64,000 nt of DNA from Exobasidium rhododendri (GCA_026210745.1 CP110632.1:4917868-4981867), one strand, 5' to 3'; numbered from the stretch's first letter, positions 31,707-42,565 are shown. The notes: generated by a model not told the origin, from the sequence alone. Made by a program: numbers and translations.

Positions 31707-34290
31707 ATGCAGCGCCATCTTCCTCCCCGATCGATAGGCACTGCCGCATGCGTGAGATGCCGCGACAAGAGTGAGTAAAGACTGAAGAGCACCACAGTCA
31801 TCGAACTCATACGGCACCATCGTCCTTGCCAGAAATTAAATGCGACCGGTGAGTATGGTAGAAGCGCAAAATTGATAATGGTCGACGTGAACATGACGTC
31901 TTGGCACCAACCCAGCATGCGGCCGTGCTCTTTCTGCATCCAAAAAGGAGAGTGAGTGATCTAGATTCTTGACTGCGCAGGCATCAGTACTCTCTGTAGC
32001 TCTCCGCTGACTCTGTACTTTTCAAAGGCAAGCCCAGTGTGGCACCGCGCTACGGAAGAAGCGAGAAAGACTCGAGCGAAGAATGTAAGTCGATGTATGA
32101 ACTGTATGGGTGCACCTTTGCGCTCGATCCTTCTAGACTTTTGAGTTCTGAGCTCGACGACGACAAAATACGACCTCTGACTCCTTCCTCACCCTTACAC
32201 ATTCACAGACGCTTGCCAGATGCCGAGGTTGCATCATTGAGGACGCCCAGCATCGGCCATGATGCTCGTGCTGCTCGTGCGGCTGCGCCCACTTATCTGA
32301 ATTCTACCGACAAGCGCGATATGAAGGACATCATTGCTGAAGTCGCACAGCATATTGGCAGATGGGAAGAGTGCGAGTACCTGGTCAATGACTATTTTGT
32401 AAGTCAGATATCATTGTGTCTTGCGGACTCCACTAATATTGTTTCGGCCTCCCCTCTACAGCGTGTGCACGTCCTCTCACTGGTTGCTGGGTGTGTGCAG
32501 ATTGCCTCATTAAGCGAGAGCGTGCGGAAAGTCTGCTTCTATTCTGAAGACCGCGGTGAGAACATCAGCGGAGATGAGCTGGCTCTTGTAGCAGCATCTG
32601 TGAGGGTCCCTACTCTGTCTCTTGACCTCACCTTTCCTTGCAACTGACTTTGGCGAGCTTTTTCTCTTTGTCAGATCTGCTTGGCAAAACGGTTCATGGA
32701 TCCTTTCAGGGTAAAGCAAAAAGCAAGCTCAGATCAAGATCACCTTCATCGACTTGCAAGAGAATGTTTGAATCTTGGCCACGTTCAATCGATAGGAAGC
32801 TTTCGCGGACTACAGGCAGTAATTATTCTGATAGTAAACGGAGAAGAGAGTGTCGAGTCGCTGCATTTGTTCGATATGGCTTTGCGTTTTGCAGAGCTTC
32901 AAGAGTATCACCGCATCGAGGGAATGCCGGTTTCAGATGGAGCAACCACCGCAGTCTCGATTGAAGAAGAAATGACAGTGAGGGCGTGGTGAGTTGGTGA
33001 TTGAGCGATAGTATACAGGACTACGTTTAATAAATGTGCTTTCCCTTTGAATAACTCAACAGGTGGTTTCTTGTGACAAGATCCTGGCTCACCGCACAGA
33101 GTACTCTGACGTACCGCATAGTTGCGAGTCAAATACGTACACGGCTGCCAGTAAATGTGCCGGAAGAGTCGCTTCTAGCATACTCGTCGACGCAGGAGTG
33201 GTCACCTGTCAGCTACCAGCTCGTCGTTATCAGCCTTGCGACGGTTGTCAGAGACATCGTCGATATGGCCAACAGCCAACCACGTTACGCTGCTAGGCAT
33301 CATTTTCTGAATGAAGAAAATCTGGATGCAGCCGACAATAAGGTTGATCTACTTGTGGAAGGCCTGCCAACGTTCTTCAGCATTGACGCGGAATATGCAC
33401 CTCCAGAAAGAAGTACTTCATCCCTTGCAAAGCGGATTGAGTGTGAAAGATGGCTCATACACCAGCAACTCTTTGATCTGCAGCTCAAATTACACTTCTC
33501 GCGCGATATGGTGGAGATGGTCAGTGAACCGAGCAGAAGCAGTGGGAGTATGCGCTGCTTACAGAGCATCTACATTGCTTCTATCTCGACAGGTACATCC
33601 CTCGTCCCTCTTGCTGGCCAATCATATTCTCAATATCAACGATAAGATTCGTCAACGGTGTCCCGTCTTTGACGCGTTACGGTGAGTTCTCTGTGGCTCC
33701 CGAAACCAGTGCCAGGCATACCTCATGCGTGTCTTTTTCTCTCTTGTCTTGCTACAAGATTCAACCATCACAATGTCCTCCAAGCGAGCTTGGTCGTCAT
33801 GACGAGTCTCAGGCCAAGCGCTTTGTCAGAGAGTACCAGCAGACTTGGTAGACGTCTTGCACTAAATACAGTGGTCAGGGCGATATCCGGGATCACTGCA
33901 GGGATAGACGGTCAGAGAAGTAGTTTGCTAGGTTCTGAGAAAAGAAGAGACTTTGAGAGACTCTTCCAGATGATTGAAAGTGCGAGGATAGCAAACGATA
34001 AAGATGACGAGGGTAGAGCACAAGCTGTCGGTGCTCTGAACGCTCCGTTTCTTGGTAGCTTCCCAAAGGCAAATGCCAGTGAAGTCATATATTCACCTCG
34101 CTTGACATCACCAGAAGGCAGAAAAAGTCAGAACGAGACACAATCAAGCATCCAAAGTGGAGCTGCCGCGAACGATATCCTCTCAATTCTTCAACTCATA
34201 GAAAGTGACACAGCAAGCTTTGGCACTGATAATGATCGCTCCATCGAGGACCTTACTCTTGGACTTTTTCCAGCTTTGTCACCTATTTGA
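31707..34290 (+). CDS. ten-exon Zn2Cys6 transcription factor with microexons in the zinc cluster
   Basis: Exons: 31707..31770, 31833..31848, 31916..31951, 32028..32084, 32137..32398, 32462..32599, 32675..32988, 33063..33519, 33593..33681 and 33759..34290; 654 aa, in frame throughout. The zinc cluster Cys15, 18, 25, 31, 34, 43 is assembled from four exons, including 16-nt and 36-nt exons, and has perfect spacing (2-6-5-2-8). This strongly supports the model. The fungal_trans region has A-W-W-F-L-V-T-R-S-W and C-E-R-W-L-I-H-Q-Q, shared with the regulator at 16991-18929. The intron after 33519 could start at 33511 instead. Introns are 52-77 nt. The regulator is nuclear and its targets are unknown. 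Confidence 0.85.
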
Positions 34291-35638
34291 GAGCCTAAAT
34301 CGTATTCTTGAAAAGATATGGGTCTCCTTTGGGAATGCCTTAATGGCTGTCATATCTTAGCAATCGCAATCATCTCCCGAGGATTATTTCTGCAGCAGTT
34401 CTTGGAATGAAGAGATATGAGCCTCTATGGCAGTACTTTCGAGGTCTTGTCTTCAATGGAAGGCGAGTGGAAGCTGAGAAAATGAAAATACGAAAAGGTT
34501 GTGAAGTGGCAAATATTGACACTACAAGAGGTGAAATCCTAGTAAGAATTTGAATGGCTCGAGGATAAAGATCTTCGATATTTGTATTAGACAGATTACA
34601 GTACTTGAGCTTAGATGATGAGCTTAGCGGACGTAGAGCTTTCATGGCTTACGTTACAAACGTCCGCATTTTCAGTAGCATACTTGACTTGAGCATGGAG
34701 GTCACAGATATCCCCAGTGTGAAATTTTGTCAAAGAGATGCACGCCAAGTTCATCACAAGGAAAATTCAAGAATGAATCCCTCTCAACCTATAGGCAGCA
34801 AGAGAAAGAGAGCATTGGCAATGAGTGCAAGTGCTGCATTATATTAAGGAACCTTGCTTTTGGTTCTTCTTCAGCTCTTACACCTATACGCTGCAGTCTA
34901 GCGCCGTTCTAGAATATCACTCGTTCAATCTGATGAGCCCGCGTGCGAAAGTGCATGTGTCGGTAACAGCGAGTCATGTGCCGCCGTCAGCAAGCGGCGT
35001 AGATGCATGGGCGGCATCTGCGAGGCACCACACCTGTCCAAGAAGAGGCGCGTTGAGCTCTATCTCCATACGTATTCCTTCCACCTGCTCGCGTTCAGGC
35101 TCGTTGACGTGATACTGGAGGCTCATAGATAGCTGTCTCACCCTTGTCACTTAGCTCCGAATTGAGGATGCGAGGGTGTCAGTCTTGCTTCAATCGCCCC
35201 TACTTAACCCCATGAAAACTTTCAGATTGTCACATACTCACTGACGTTTCCGCGACAAGGCAGAAGAGCTGTCAAGGCGATAAGACTTACTTCATACTGG
35301 CGCTGCGCACGGTTTTTCCTTCTTCTCCGAGCTCAGCGCGTCAGACAGTCCCTAGAGAAGTACGATGGATCTCAAGGCCGAGGACAGGTTTCACGCCAGC
35401 TGTCCAGATCTAATTTTAATTTATGCAGTGTAAGTATTCTATCGACACGCGGATTTTAGCGCAACGCGTGCCTTAGAACCGAAGCTGAGTCTGTAAATCG
35501 AAGCATCCGCCCTGTCAGACTGCTGCCACCGTGGAATGACTCTTAAGAACCCTGAATCGCTCTTTCCTGTTTCTTCTTTTCCTCTTTTAACGAACCCCTC
35601 TCTCATCTCATCACCTCAAGTCTCCTTCTGCACCGTCC
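34291..35638. other. 1.35-kb intergenic region with a possible gene remnant
   Basis: Upstream region of the DHA2 transporter. The only suggestive item is the 50-codon minus-strand frame at 34974-35126. No other gene was seen. Confidence 0.4.
34974..35126 (-). CDS. short hypothetical frame, possible gene remnant
   Basis: An ATG frame of 50 codons that starts M-S-L-Q-Y-H-V-N-E-P-E-R and ends in TGA. Its composition is protein-like (E-I-E-L-N-A-P-L-L-G-Q-V-W). No family was recognised. It may be the 5' part of a decayed gene or chance. Confidence 0.22.
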   Translation of the reverse strand: MSLQYHVNEPEREQVEGIRMEIELNAPLLGQVWCLADAAHASTPLADGGT

Positions 35639-37327
35639 ATGATGAGCGAGAAAATAGAGACAGCCTCGAATCACGCCAGCATGGAGGCGCACAGAACCGC
35701 AGTAGCCTCCGAGAAAGATCTCTCCATCTCATCAAAGGAGATCGCTTCAGCCGAGAATCCAATCTCCGCTGCCAAATTCCCTCCTAATGTCGACGGCGAG
35801 CCGGAATATGCCACTGGCGCCAAGCTCGTTCTCATCATCGCCTCAGTTTGCTCGTTCGTCTTCCTCGTGGCCTTGGATCAAACAATCGTCTCGACGGCGA
35901 TTCCCAAGATCATCCAAGACTTCAAAGTCTTTCAAGTTGGTTGGTATGGATCAGCCTATCTTCTCACCTCTACTGCTTTTCAACCACTGTTCGGACGGAT
36001 GTACCAATCGTTCGACATCAAGCTTGTCTACCTCACAGCTCTCTGCATCTTTGAGCTAGGGTCTCTGATCTGTGGTGTGGCGCAGGACTCGACGACCTTC
36101 ATCGTCGGTAGAGCTATTGCTGGTCTGGGTCTTGCAGGAGGGTACTCCGGAAGCTTAATCATTGTCAACCTCGTCGCGCCCCTTCATATGCGACCAATGC
36201 TAACAAGCATAATGGGCGCCACATATGGCATAGGCGGCACAATCGGGCCACTGATCGGCGGAGCATTCACATCCCACGCAACATGGAGGTGGTGCTTCTA
36301 CATCAACTTGCTCTTCTTCCCATTCGTGGGTGTGGCTATTCTTTTATTCCTTAAGCTCCCTAACGTCAAACACGATCTCACCGTGTGGAAACGTCTCGCA
36401 CTCATCGACTGGCTCGGAAGCATTCTTATCCTCTGCAGTCTAGTCTGCCTCCTCATGGTCTTCCAGTGGGGTGGTGTAACGTACGCCTGGGGGTCCTCTA
36501 CCATCATCGGCTTAATCGTCGGATTCGTCGTCATTGGCATTGCCTTCATCCTCGTACAAGTCTGGATGAAGGAGCGCGCCACGATCCCATTCCGCCTCTT
36601 CAAGAACCGGACGTTGGGATTCGGTGCCATCGTCAACTTTGGCATAGCAGGGGCCTACTTTGGCGAGCTCTACTTCTTGCCAATCTACTTCCAGTCCATT
36701 CGGGGCAGCAGTCCGATCCGATCTGGAGTTCAGACACTCCCCTTCATCGTAGCTGTCATCTTCGCCGTGACAGTCTCCGGTGGAGTCGTCAACAAGACGG
36801 GAGTATACATCCCAATCATCTTTCTTGGAACGACCATGGCCGCTCTCGGTGCCGGGATGTTCTACTTCCTCGAGCCAACCTCGTCGCAAGCTCTTTGGTG
36901 TGGACTGCAATTCTTTGCCGGTCTGGGGCCGGGCATGTCATGGATGCTGCCCTTTATTGCCTCTTCCGCCGCCTTGCCTCCTGCAGACATCGCGATCGGC
37001 AGCGCCATCGTCATCTTCTTCCAGACACTCGGCGGCACCATTTTCGTGTCGGCTGCACAGGCCGTTTTCCAAAATAAGTTTATCATCTACCTCCACGATA
37101 TACCTGGTGCCAATGTCGAGGAGATCGTCTCGCATGGGATAAGCTCGTTCCGCGAAGTTGCTACGCCGGCGCTCTTGCCAGCAATCACGGACGCTGCCAA
37201 CAAAGCCCTTCAAAAGGACTGGATCATGCTTTCCGTCGTGGCGGCATTTGCCTTTGTCGGCACTTTTGGCATGGAACTCAACAGACGCATTCCCACGGGG
37301 GAAGCACCACCTCTCGCCGCTGCTTGA
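35639..37327 (+). CDS. MFS drug:H+ antiporter, DHA2 (14-helix) family
   Basis: Single-exon gene, 562 aa. A hydrophilic amino tail of about 60 residues is followed by helix 1 with S-F-V-F-L-V-A-L-D-Q-T-I-V-S-T-A-I-P, the DHA motif D1. W-Y-G-S-A-Y-L-L-T and the motif-A-like G-R-M follow, then G-A-T-Y-G-I-G-G-T-I-G-P-L-I-G-G (motif C of antiporters, helix 5) and W-R-W-C-F-Y-I-N. Fourteen hydrophobic segments are discernible. It is expected in the plasma membrane, exporting a toxic compound or metabolite with proton exchange. It is unusually intron-free and higher in GC than the neighbouring genes. It precedes the second FAD monooxygenase in the same direction, so it may export its product (inference). 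Confidence 0.93.
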   Translation: MMSEKIETASNHASMEAHRTAVASEKDLSISSKEIASAENPISAAKFPPNVDGEPEYATGAKLVLIIASVCSFVFLVALDQTIVSTAIPKIIQDFKVFQVGWYGSAYLLTSTAFQPLFGRMYQSFDIKLVYLTALCIFELGSLICGVAQDSTTFIVGRAIAGLGLAGGYSGSLIIVNLVAPLHMRPMLTSIMGATYGIGGTIGPLIGGAFTSHATWRWCFYINLLFFPFVGVAILLFLKLPNVKHDLTVWKRLALIDWLGSILILCSLVCLLMVFQWGGVTYAWGSSTIIGLIVGFVVIGIAFILVQVWMKERATIPFRLFKNRTLGFGAIVNFGIAGAYFGELYFLPIYFQSIRGSSPIRSGVQTLPFIVAVIFAVTVSGGVVNKTGVYIPIIFLGTTMAALGAGMFYFLEPTSSQALWCGLQFFAGLGPGMSWMLPFIASSAALPPADIAIGSAIVIFFQTLGGTIFVSAAQAVFQNKFIIYLHDIPGANVEEIVSHGISSFREVATPALLPAITDAANKALQKDWIMLSVVAAFAFVGTFGMELNRRIPTGEAPPLAAA

Positions 37328-38075
37328 TGCGGCCTATACTTTGTCGAATTCTTGCCACTCCTACCTTGTTGAGATCCATGTACACCATACTGCGGTATAC
37401 TGCATCTGAATTCTTGCATTGTGAGCCGATTCGTAGTTAACTGAGTGTGTTGTGCTCTTCGCAGCAAGGCGGATAGAAGCCGTCCGGAGAGGTCGAGGCT
37501 ATCATGCTGTCATACGTATCTTAGAATATTCCACTTTCCATTATTTGCGCATGAGAATTTACTGGGGCAATTGGCAAGTATCGACCTACACGCAGTCGCT
37601 TTTAAAAGTTGATCCTTCCCGTTACTCAGCACTCCAAGACGACACTCGCTGTGTGCAAGTACGTTCACCAGTTTATCCCTGGCACCCGACCAGTCTCGCG
37701 TTCAAAAGTAAAGCTTAAATTGCATCTTATCTGATTAAAATTTGTTTCCTAGCCGGCCAGCCAGAGTATGCACGTAATGTCTGCTACGCAGATAGAGCGA
37801 GTGTAGACATTTCATTTAAAACGTTCATCTTCGTGGTACGTGAGAGCTTTAAGCTCGATCGACGTTCCTCTGTCTTATCACCGCATTTGGTAGTAGTCAT
37901 TACGGCCCTTTGATCAAGCTCGTCTCCATGATGCTTGGGAAACTTGAAATTCGGTCGACGTTCGTAAGTCTTATCACCGCAGTTTGTAATAGCCATAGCC
38001 TGTTGGATAGGGCTCTTCTGGTGTGACGTTTGGTACGCGACTGCAACGTCAAAGCCACATTTCCGCTCAATCGGT
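37328..38075. other. intergenic with a degenerate duplicated block
   Basis: Upstream of the FAD monooxygenase. Between about 37850 and 38000 there are two imperfect copies of a block containing TCGACGTTC...GTCTTATCACCGCA. On the minus strand these read as C-G-D-K-T-x-E-R-R repeats in a short frame without a convincing ATG. No gene is called. Confidence 0.4.
37850..38000. repeat. two imperfect tandem copies (about 95 bp)
   Basis: GTCTTATCACCGCA is present at about 37872 and 37968, with similar flanks (GATCGACGTTC and GGTCGACGTTC before it, TAGTAGTCAT and TAATAGCCAT after it). It lies upstream of the monooxygenase start. Confidence 0.6.
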
Positions 38076-39440
38076 ATGAAAAGCTGCGCTGCGTGCGCAC
38101 TGGCCTCCACGTCCCGACTTTATATAGTCTGTCATTCCCACCGCCAATTATCTAAATCCCCTCAATCTTACAACAAGTACTCATTCTGGCGCTCGAGGGC
38201 TTCCCCCAAAGTACGTGTGCTCATCTCTGGTGCGGGCATTGCCGGGCCCAGCTTTGCCTACTGGCTGACCCGCACCCGACTAGATGTCTCCATCACCATT
38301 GTAGAGCGATCTCCCACCCAGCGAGTGACCGGACAGGCAGTCGACATCCGCGGCAGTGCCATCAACATCATCAAAAAGATGAATCTGGAGGAGGAGATCA
38401 AGTCGAGGCATACCACCGAAAAAGGCACCGTGTTCGTCAATACAAAAGGAGAGGCGTATGCAAGATTCGACTCGGATCAGTCAGCGCACTCGCTCACTGC
38501 AGAGTATGAAATACTGCGCGCAGACTTGGGAGAAATTTTTCTCCAAGCTGCGAAGAAAACAGAGAAGGTCAGGATCGTCTACGGAGATTCCATCAAAGGT
38601 CTTGAGCAGACAGGGAGTGGCGTCAACGTTACCTTTGCGAACATGGCACCGGAGACCTTCGATGTCGTGGTTGCTGCAGACGGCTCCACGTCGACGACGA
38701 GGAGCATGATCCTGGAGGAGAGCTTGCTGAAGGACACCTACCGGACCCTGGGCCAGTACGTCGCCTTCTTCAGCGTGCCTCACATGGTGAGCGACACAAA
38801 GACGTGGCATGTGTACAACACGACCAAAGGCAGGAGCATCATGCTCCGCCCTCACAATAATCCAGATACAATGGGCGCCTACTTGTGCTTCACCATGCCA
38901 GCTAGGGAGCATCGTGACCTGGCCATGGAAGAGGTGCATGACAAGGGTGTGGCAGAAAAGCGTGCTGCTATGCGGGGTGTCTTTCAAGGCGCAGGCTGGC
39001 AGACAGAGCGGATACTGGACGGCATGGACAATGCCGATGACTTCTACATGACACGGGTAGCGCAAGTCAAGGTGTCCAAGTGGGCGAACGGGAGAGTAGC
39101 CTTGCTGGGCGATGCAGCACATGCAACCTTTGGTATCGCAACGAGCCTTGCAATCGAAGGAGGCTACGTACTGGCAGGAGAGCTATCCAAGATTGAAAGC
39201 AGCGAGGATGTGCCCGACGCGCTCAAGAGGTACGAAACGGTCTTTCCCTCGGTGATCAAAGACATAGGCGACATTCCTTCCATGTTCCCACAAGCAGCGT
39301 CACCGCAGACAGGATGGGGGCTGACCGTGAGAAATACAATCCTATGGGCTATGAGCAAATCGAGGGTGTATAGGCTATTTCTGCGAGGAGGCGACCAGAA
39401 CAAGGACACTCTGCCCACGTACGACTGGGTGAACACATAG
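38076..39440 (+). CDS. FAD-dependent monooxygenase (TetX / p-hydroxybenzoate-hydroxylase-like)
   Basis: Single-exon gene, 454 aa. Residues 1-46 are a basic, Ser-rich extension without acidic residues, compatible with a mitochondrial presequence. The Rossmann motif V-L-I-S-G-A-G-I-A-G-P follows, with V-E-R-S at the end of strand 2. The D-G motif is V-V-A-A-D-G-S, and the GD motif is G-R-V-A-L-L-G-D-A-A-H-A near residue 343. This order defines class A flavoprotein monooxygenases, which use NAD(P)H and oxygen on aromatic or polycyclic substrates. A TATA-like TTTATATAG lies just downstream of the chosen ATG, but no in-frame ATG follows it before the FAD site, so the start at 38076 was kept. Substrate unknown. 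Confidence 0.9.
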   Translation: MKSCAACALASTSRLYIVCHSHRQLSKSPQSYNKYSFWRSRASPKVRVLISGAGIAGPSFAYWLTRTRLDVSITIVERSPTQRVTGQAVDIRGSAINIIKKMNLEEEIKSRHTTEKGTVFVNTKGEAYARFDSDQSAHSLTAEYEILRADLGEIFLQAAKKTEKVRIVYGDSIKGLEQTGSGVNVTFANMAPETFDVVVAADGSTSTTRSMILEESLLKDTYRTLGQYVAFFSVPHMVSDTKTWHVYNTTKGRSIMLRPHNNPDTMGAYLCFTMPAREHRDLAMEEVHDKGVAEKRAAMRGVFQGAGWQTERILDGMDNADDFYMTRVAQVKVSKWANGRVALLGDAAHATFGIATSLAIEGGYVLAGELSKIESSEDVPDALKRYETVFPSVIKDIGDIPSMFPQAASPQTGWGLTVRNTILWAMSKSRVYRLFLRGGDQNKDTLPTYDWVNT

Positions 39441-39829
39441 ATTGTCACATGGAGGAGCATCACAAATGACACTGTCGTGATCAACGTTTAATGCGTAACT
39501 CCCTGTGATCGTCTCCTTCTCCACTGCATCTGCTGAAGATATATTACCTGCAGCGTCTAGCACCTGCTCAGCCACACGACCTGCTTTGCGTGATACCAAT
39601 CATGATCTTCTTCTTGATTATGAAACAGTCGTCTCCGCACGCGATTGACACTACTTTATCTCGTTTGTTGATATCATGTCACTTTCAAGAAGAGTATGCG
39701 AAAATTGTACATCTTGGCATGGTGCAATGGCCGCCAAAGAGAAGAGAGGGGGATTTCTTCCTCGATTAGTGGCCACCTGCAGTAAGATTGAACACTCGTA
39801 CAAGGGCTCTACTCCGGTCAAACATCAAG
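39441..39829. other. intergenic, convergent 3' flanks
   Basis: Between the 3' ends of the monooxygenase and the quinone reductase gene. No supported gene. Confidence 0.4.
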
Positions 39830-41026
39830 TCACTGCTTCCCGCGAACATACTGATTGACTACTCCGGCAAAGTAGCGACCCTGAAGGAAAGCATTCAATA
39901 ATGATGATCAGCGGGCCAATTCAAAGTCCAGCAACGCACGCGACGGCCTTACCTGCTCTTTGGCAACGTGGAGCTCCTTGGCACTGGGCCTTCGCGAGTT
40001 GTCTCCACCGGCAACGGTTCCCGCACTGTATGGACTAGCGCCGATCACTTCACTCAATTCAGACAGCTCCTCAAATTGGTTCCTTCGGACGTTGAGTTTG
40101 AGAGGTTAGTATACGCATAAGAGAGAGATTTCATCGTCTATCCTCACCCGATGGGGACGAACTGATCCGGAAAGAGAGGGGTCAGCCCTCCGCTCTAGTA
40201 GTCTTACGCCTCTTTCCACTGCGCCAATCTTCTCACATTGATACCGTGATGAATAAAGAACCTGAAAGAGAACAGAGCAGGCGAGTCACGTTAATGTACG
40301 CCATCGATCGTGTCCAAGAATGACGGCCATCTCACGGCAAGGTAGTAAGAGCAGTCGTCTCGAGGCCCCCGTGTTGCGAGCCGGTCGAAGTGATAATTGC
40401 ACTGAATTTCCCTTGCAAAGCTTTCTGGGCCCAGAGGCCACCAGTACGGTCGAACAAGGCGCTTATCTGGCAGCAGGGGTAAATAGATACCTGATCAGCA
40501 CTAGCAAAGAAAGAAACAGGCATTTCGGATCGCTCATTGTCTCACCTGCGCTGGAGCACGGCCAAAGCGGGTTGCAAAGGCAAAGATCTGCGTCTCGCAA
40601 GGACGGTTGAGCAAGCTGTCACGAAAAATAAAGCACTTCTCACTCATCACCCACAAATCCATCGTAGTTGGCCAGATGTTTGGGATCTAGTACGGGCAGA
40701 CTGTCGGTGCGTGACTTGTCGGCGTGCATTTTGCCAAGAACCTCCTCGGAAAAAGACTCTGCAACCTGTTGAGGTGATGAGTAGCAGTAAGTGTTAGTGG
40801 CGAAGAGTGCAGCATACGCTTTCCTTTGCAAACAAATACTCGCCTGAAAGACTGTCACCTCTGCTCCTGATGCTGCTGCACCCTCTTCCGCTTGAAAGGC
40901 AAGTTCAGCAACATGTCCCCAGACTGAGCTGCAGATGGTCGAGGCTAAGGGTCAGAACAGTGTCGTATGAGGGAGTAAGATAGACGGCACCCACTGGATA
41001 ATAATAGCGATCTTGGCGCCCGTCAT
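39830..41026 (-). CDS. WrbA-type NAD(P)H:quinone oxidoreductase (flavodoxin fold), nine exons
   Basis: Exons, complement of 39830..39880, 39953..40082, 40148..40161, 40237..40261, 40336..40466, 40546..40587, 40655..40765, 40844..40928 and 40995..41026; 206 aa, in frame. The protein follows WrbA from end to end: [47 protein letters not shown] and [12 protein letters not shown]. Exons of 14 and 25 nt were needed to connect the motifs. Intron 2 starts GC rather than GT (CAG/GCGAGT). The gene looks fragmented on direct six-frame translation but is intact when spliced. It performs two-electron quinone reduction with FMN, in the cytosol, and may protect against quinones made by the nearby monooxygenases (inference). 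Confidence 0.85.
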
Positions 41027-41491
41027 GATGGGATTGCAGGTTGGAAGGTTGAAGTGAGAGGGAGAAGATAGAAGTTTGATCAGAGTGGCCCAAAGCACGC
41101 ACGTCCCCTTTGCCACGATCGAAGGTCTATTTTGGTGGAGCGCGTGTCTGGGCTTCCAATGAATGGCAATAATGCAACCGGCGTTAGCGTCCCGGCAGAC
41201 GTCATCACGACTTCTTTTTTACGACACGGGGACATCTTACCCCTCGTTCCCTTGCGCTTCGCGTGTCGTTCTACATTGTTGGGGCCGCTCTTGCAGGAAG
41301 TGATTCTCATTACCTGGACGGCCAGCTTCATTCACACTAACGTCGTAATCGTGTATTCCAACGAGCCTATTCTCGCTTTGAGGCAAGGAAATTGTACGAC
41401 GACATTTCGTTTATTTTTCGAACACATACTACATGTGGTACATCATACTTTACCGACACGGCAAGTGAGTGTAATGGCAGTTCTCCCGCCT
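41027..41491. other. intergenic
   Basis: Upstream of the quinone reductase and downstream of the short-chain dehydrogenase (both minus strand). No supported gene. Confidence 0.4.
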
Positions 41492-42565
41492 TTAGGCAGC
41501 AAACTTCTGCCCAACAAGCTCTTCACTGAGACTCCAAAGCTTGCTTGCATCAATGGGATCGCGCGACCATGAGCACATGTCAGTGTAGGGAAGTACTGCA
41601 CAATCTTGTAGATATCGACCATTGGCATTACTTGGGTTGTCGTTGTCATGATCGTCTTCACCATTTGCCTGCCTCTTCTCCAGATCAGGGCTAAAGGCAG
41701 CATAGACGTACGTCGCGGCGCCTTCTTGTAGAGATTTGAGAGTAAAGCCGTTAGAGAACTGTCGGAACCCAAGTGCACGATCCAAGTCGCCGAGCTTTGC
41801 AAAGGCGTCGTCAGAAAGATTTGCACTCAGATTGGTCATGATGGCCCCAGGATGTAAGCTGACTGAGAAGATGCCAGCAAAATATTTGCCTGCACCACCA
41901 GTTTCCTCCTTCCCTACTGCCTTTCGACTTCGCTTAGCCAGTTCCAGCGAAAAGAGTGCATTGGCCGTCTTGGACTGACCGTATCCCCGCCACATGTCGT
42001 ACGTATTGCCATTATCAAAATTGTAGTCGGTGAAGCGGACAGGGCCAAGTCGATTGCCATCACTGCTCACATTGACGATGCGTGGTATATTCGTTCCTTT
42101 TCGATTGAATCGACGTACGATCAAGTTGGTGAAAAGAAAGTGTCCGATGTGGTTGACGCCAAATTGTAATTCAATGTTGTCTTCCGTTGTCCTGTACATA
42201 GATGGTGCCATGATGCCTGCGCTGTTTACGAGCACATCGATGCGCTCCCTGTAATTGAGCACCTCCTCTGCTGCAATGCGTATCTGTTGCTGACTAGCAA
42301 GATCGAGGACGAGGAGGCGTGTTTGTACTGACATACCACTTTGCGATGCAGCTACTTTACTCTCCATATCCTGTAGACGGTCTTTATTGCGTCCAGCAAG
42401 AATAAGGATTTGTGGGGCGTGCTTTGAGATAGCCATTGCAAATTCTGCGCCAAGACTGTGTGACGTGACGCCGGTGATGAGGATGACCTTGCCCCGGATC
42501 TGAGCGGATAAGTCGCTAGCTACCTGATCAGCTGTCGTCGCGGAAGTGTAAAGTCTTTGTTGCAT
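41492..42565 (-). CDS. short-chain dehydrogenase/reductase (retinol-dehydrogenase-like)
   Basis: Single-exon gene, 357 aa, ATG 42565. The cofactor site V-I-L-I-T-G-V-T-S-H-S-L-G is a variant of TGxxxGxG. L-A-G-R-N-K follows strand 2 and indicates NADP preference. N-S-A-G-I-M, the catalytic serine in V-N-V-S-S and Y-G-Q-S-K are all present. The long arrangement with a late H-P-G-A-I-M-T-N-L is typical of WW-oxidoreductase/retinol-dehydrogenase-like fungal SDRs. A region near residue 300 is rich in Asp/Asn (E-D-D-H-D-N-D-N). A 4 x 11-bp direct repeat lies 145-188 bp upstream of the start. Substrate unknown; the enzyme appears intact. Confidence 0.9.
   Translation of the reverse strand: MQQRLYTSATTADQVASDLSAQIRGKVILITGVTSHSLGAEFAMAISKHAPQILILAGRNKDRLQDMESKVAASQSGMSVQTRLLVLDLASQQQIRIAAEEVLNYRERIDVLVNSAGIMAPSMYRTTEDNIELQFGVNHIGHFLFTNLIVRRFNRKGTNIPRIVNVSSDGNRLGPVRFTDYNFDNGNTYDMWRGYGQSKTANALFSLELAKRSRKAVGKEETGGAGKYFAGIFSVSLHPGAIMTNLSANLSDDAFAKLGDLDRALGFRQFSNGFTLKSLQEGAATYVYAAFSPDLEKRQANGEDDHDNDNPSNANGRYLQDCAVLPYTDMCSWSRDPIDASKLWSLSEELVGQKFAA

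Noticed and set aside
36512-36910. Long antisense frames under the DHA2 transporter and the ABC transporter
   Set aside because: They mirror the codon pattern of the strongly coding opposite strand.
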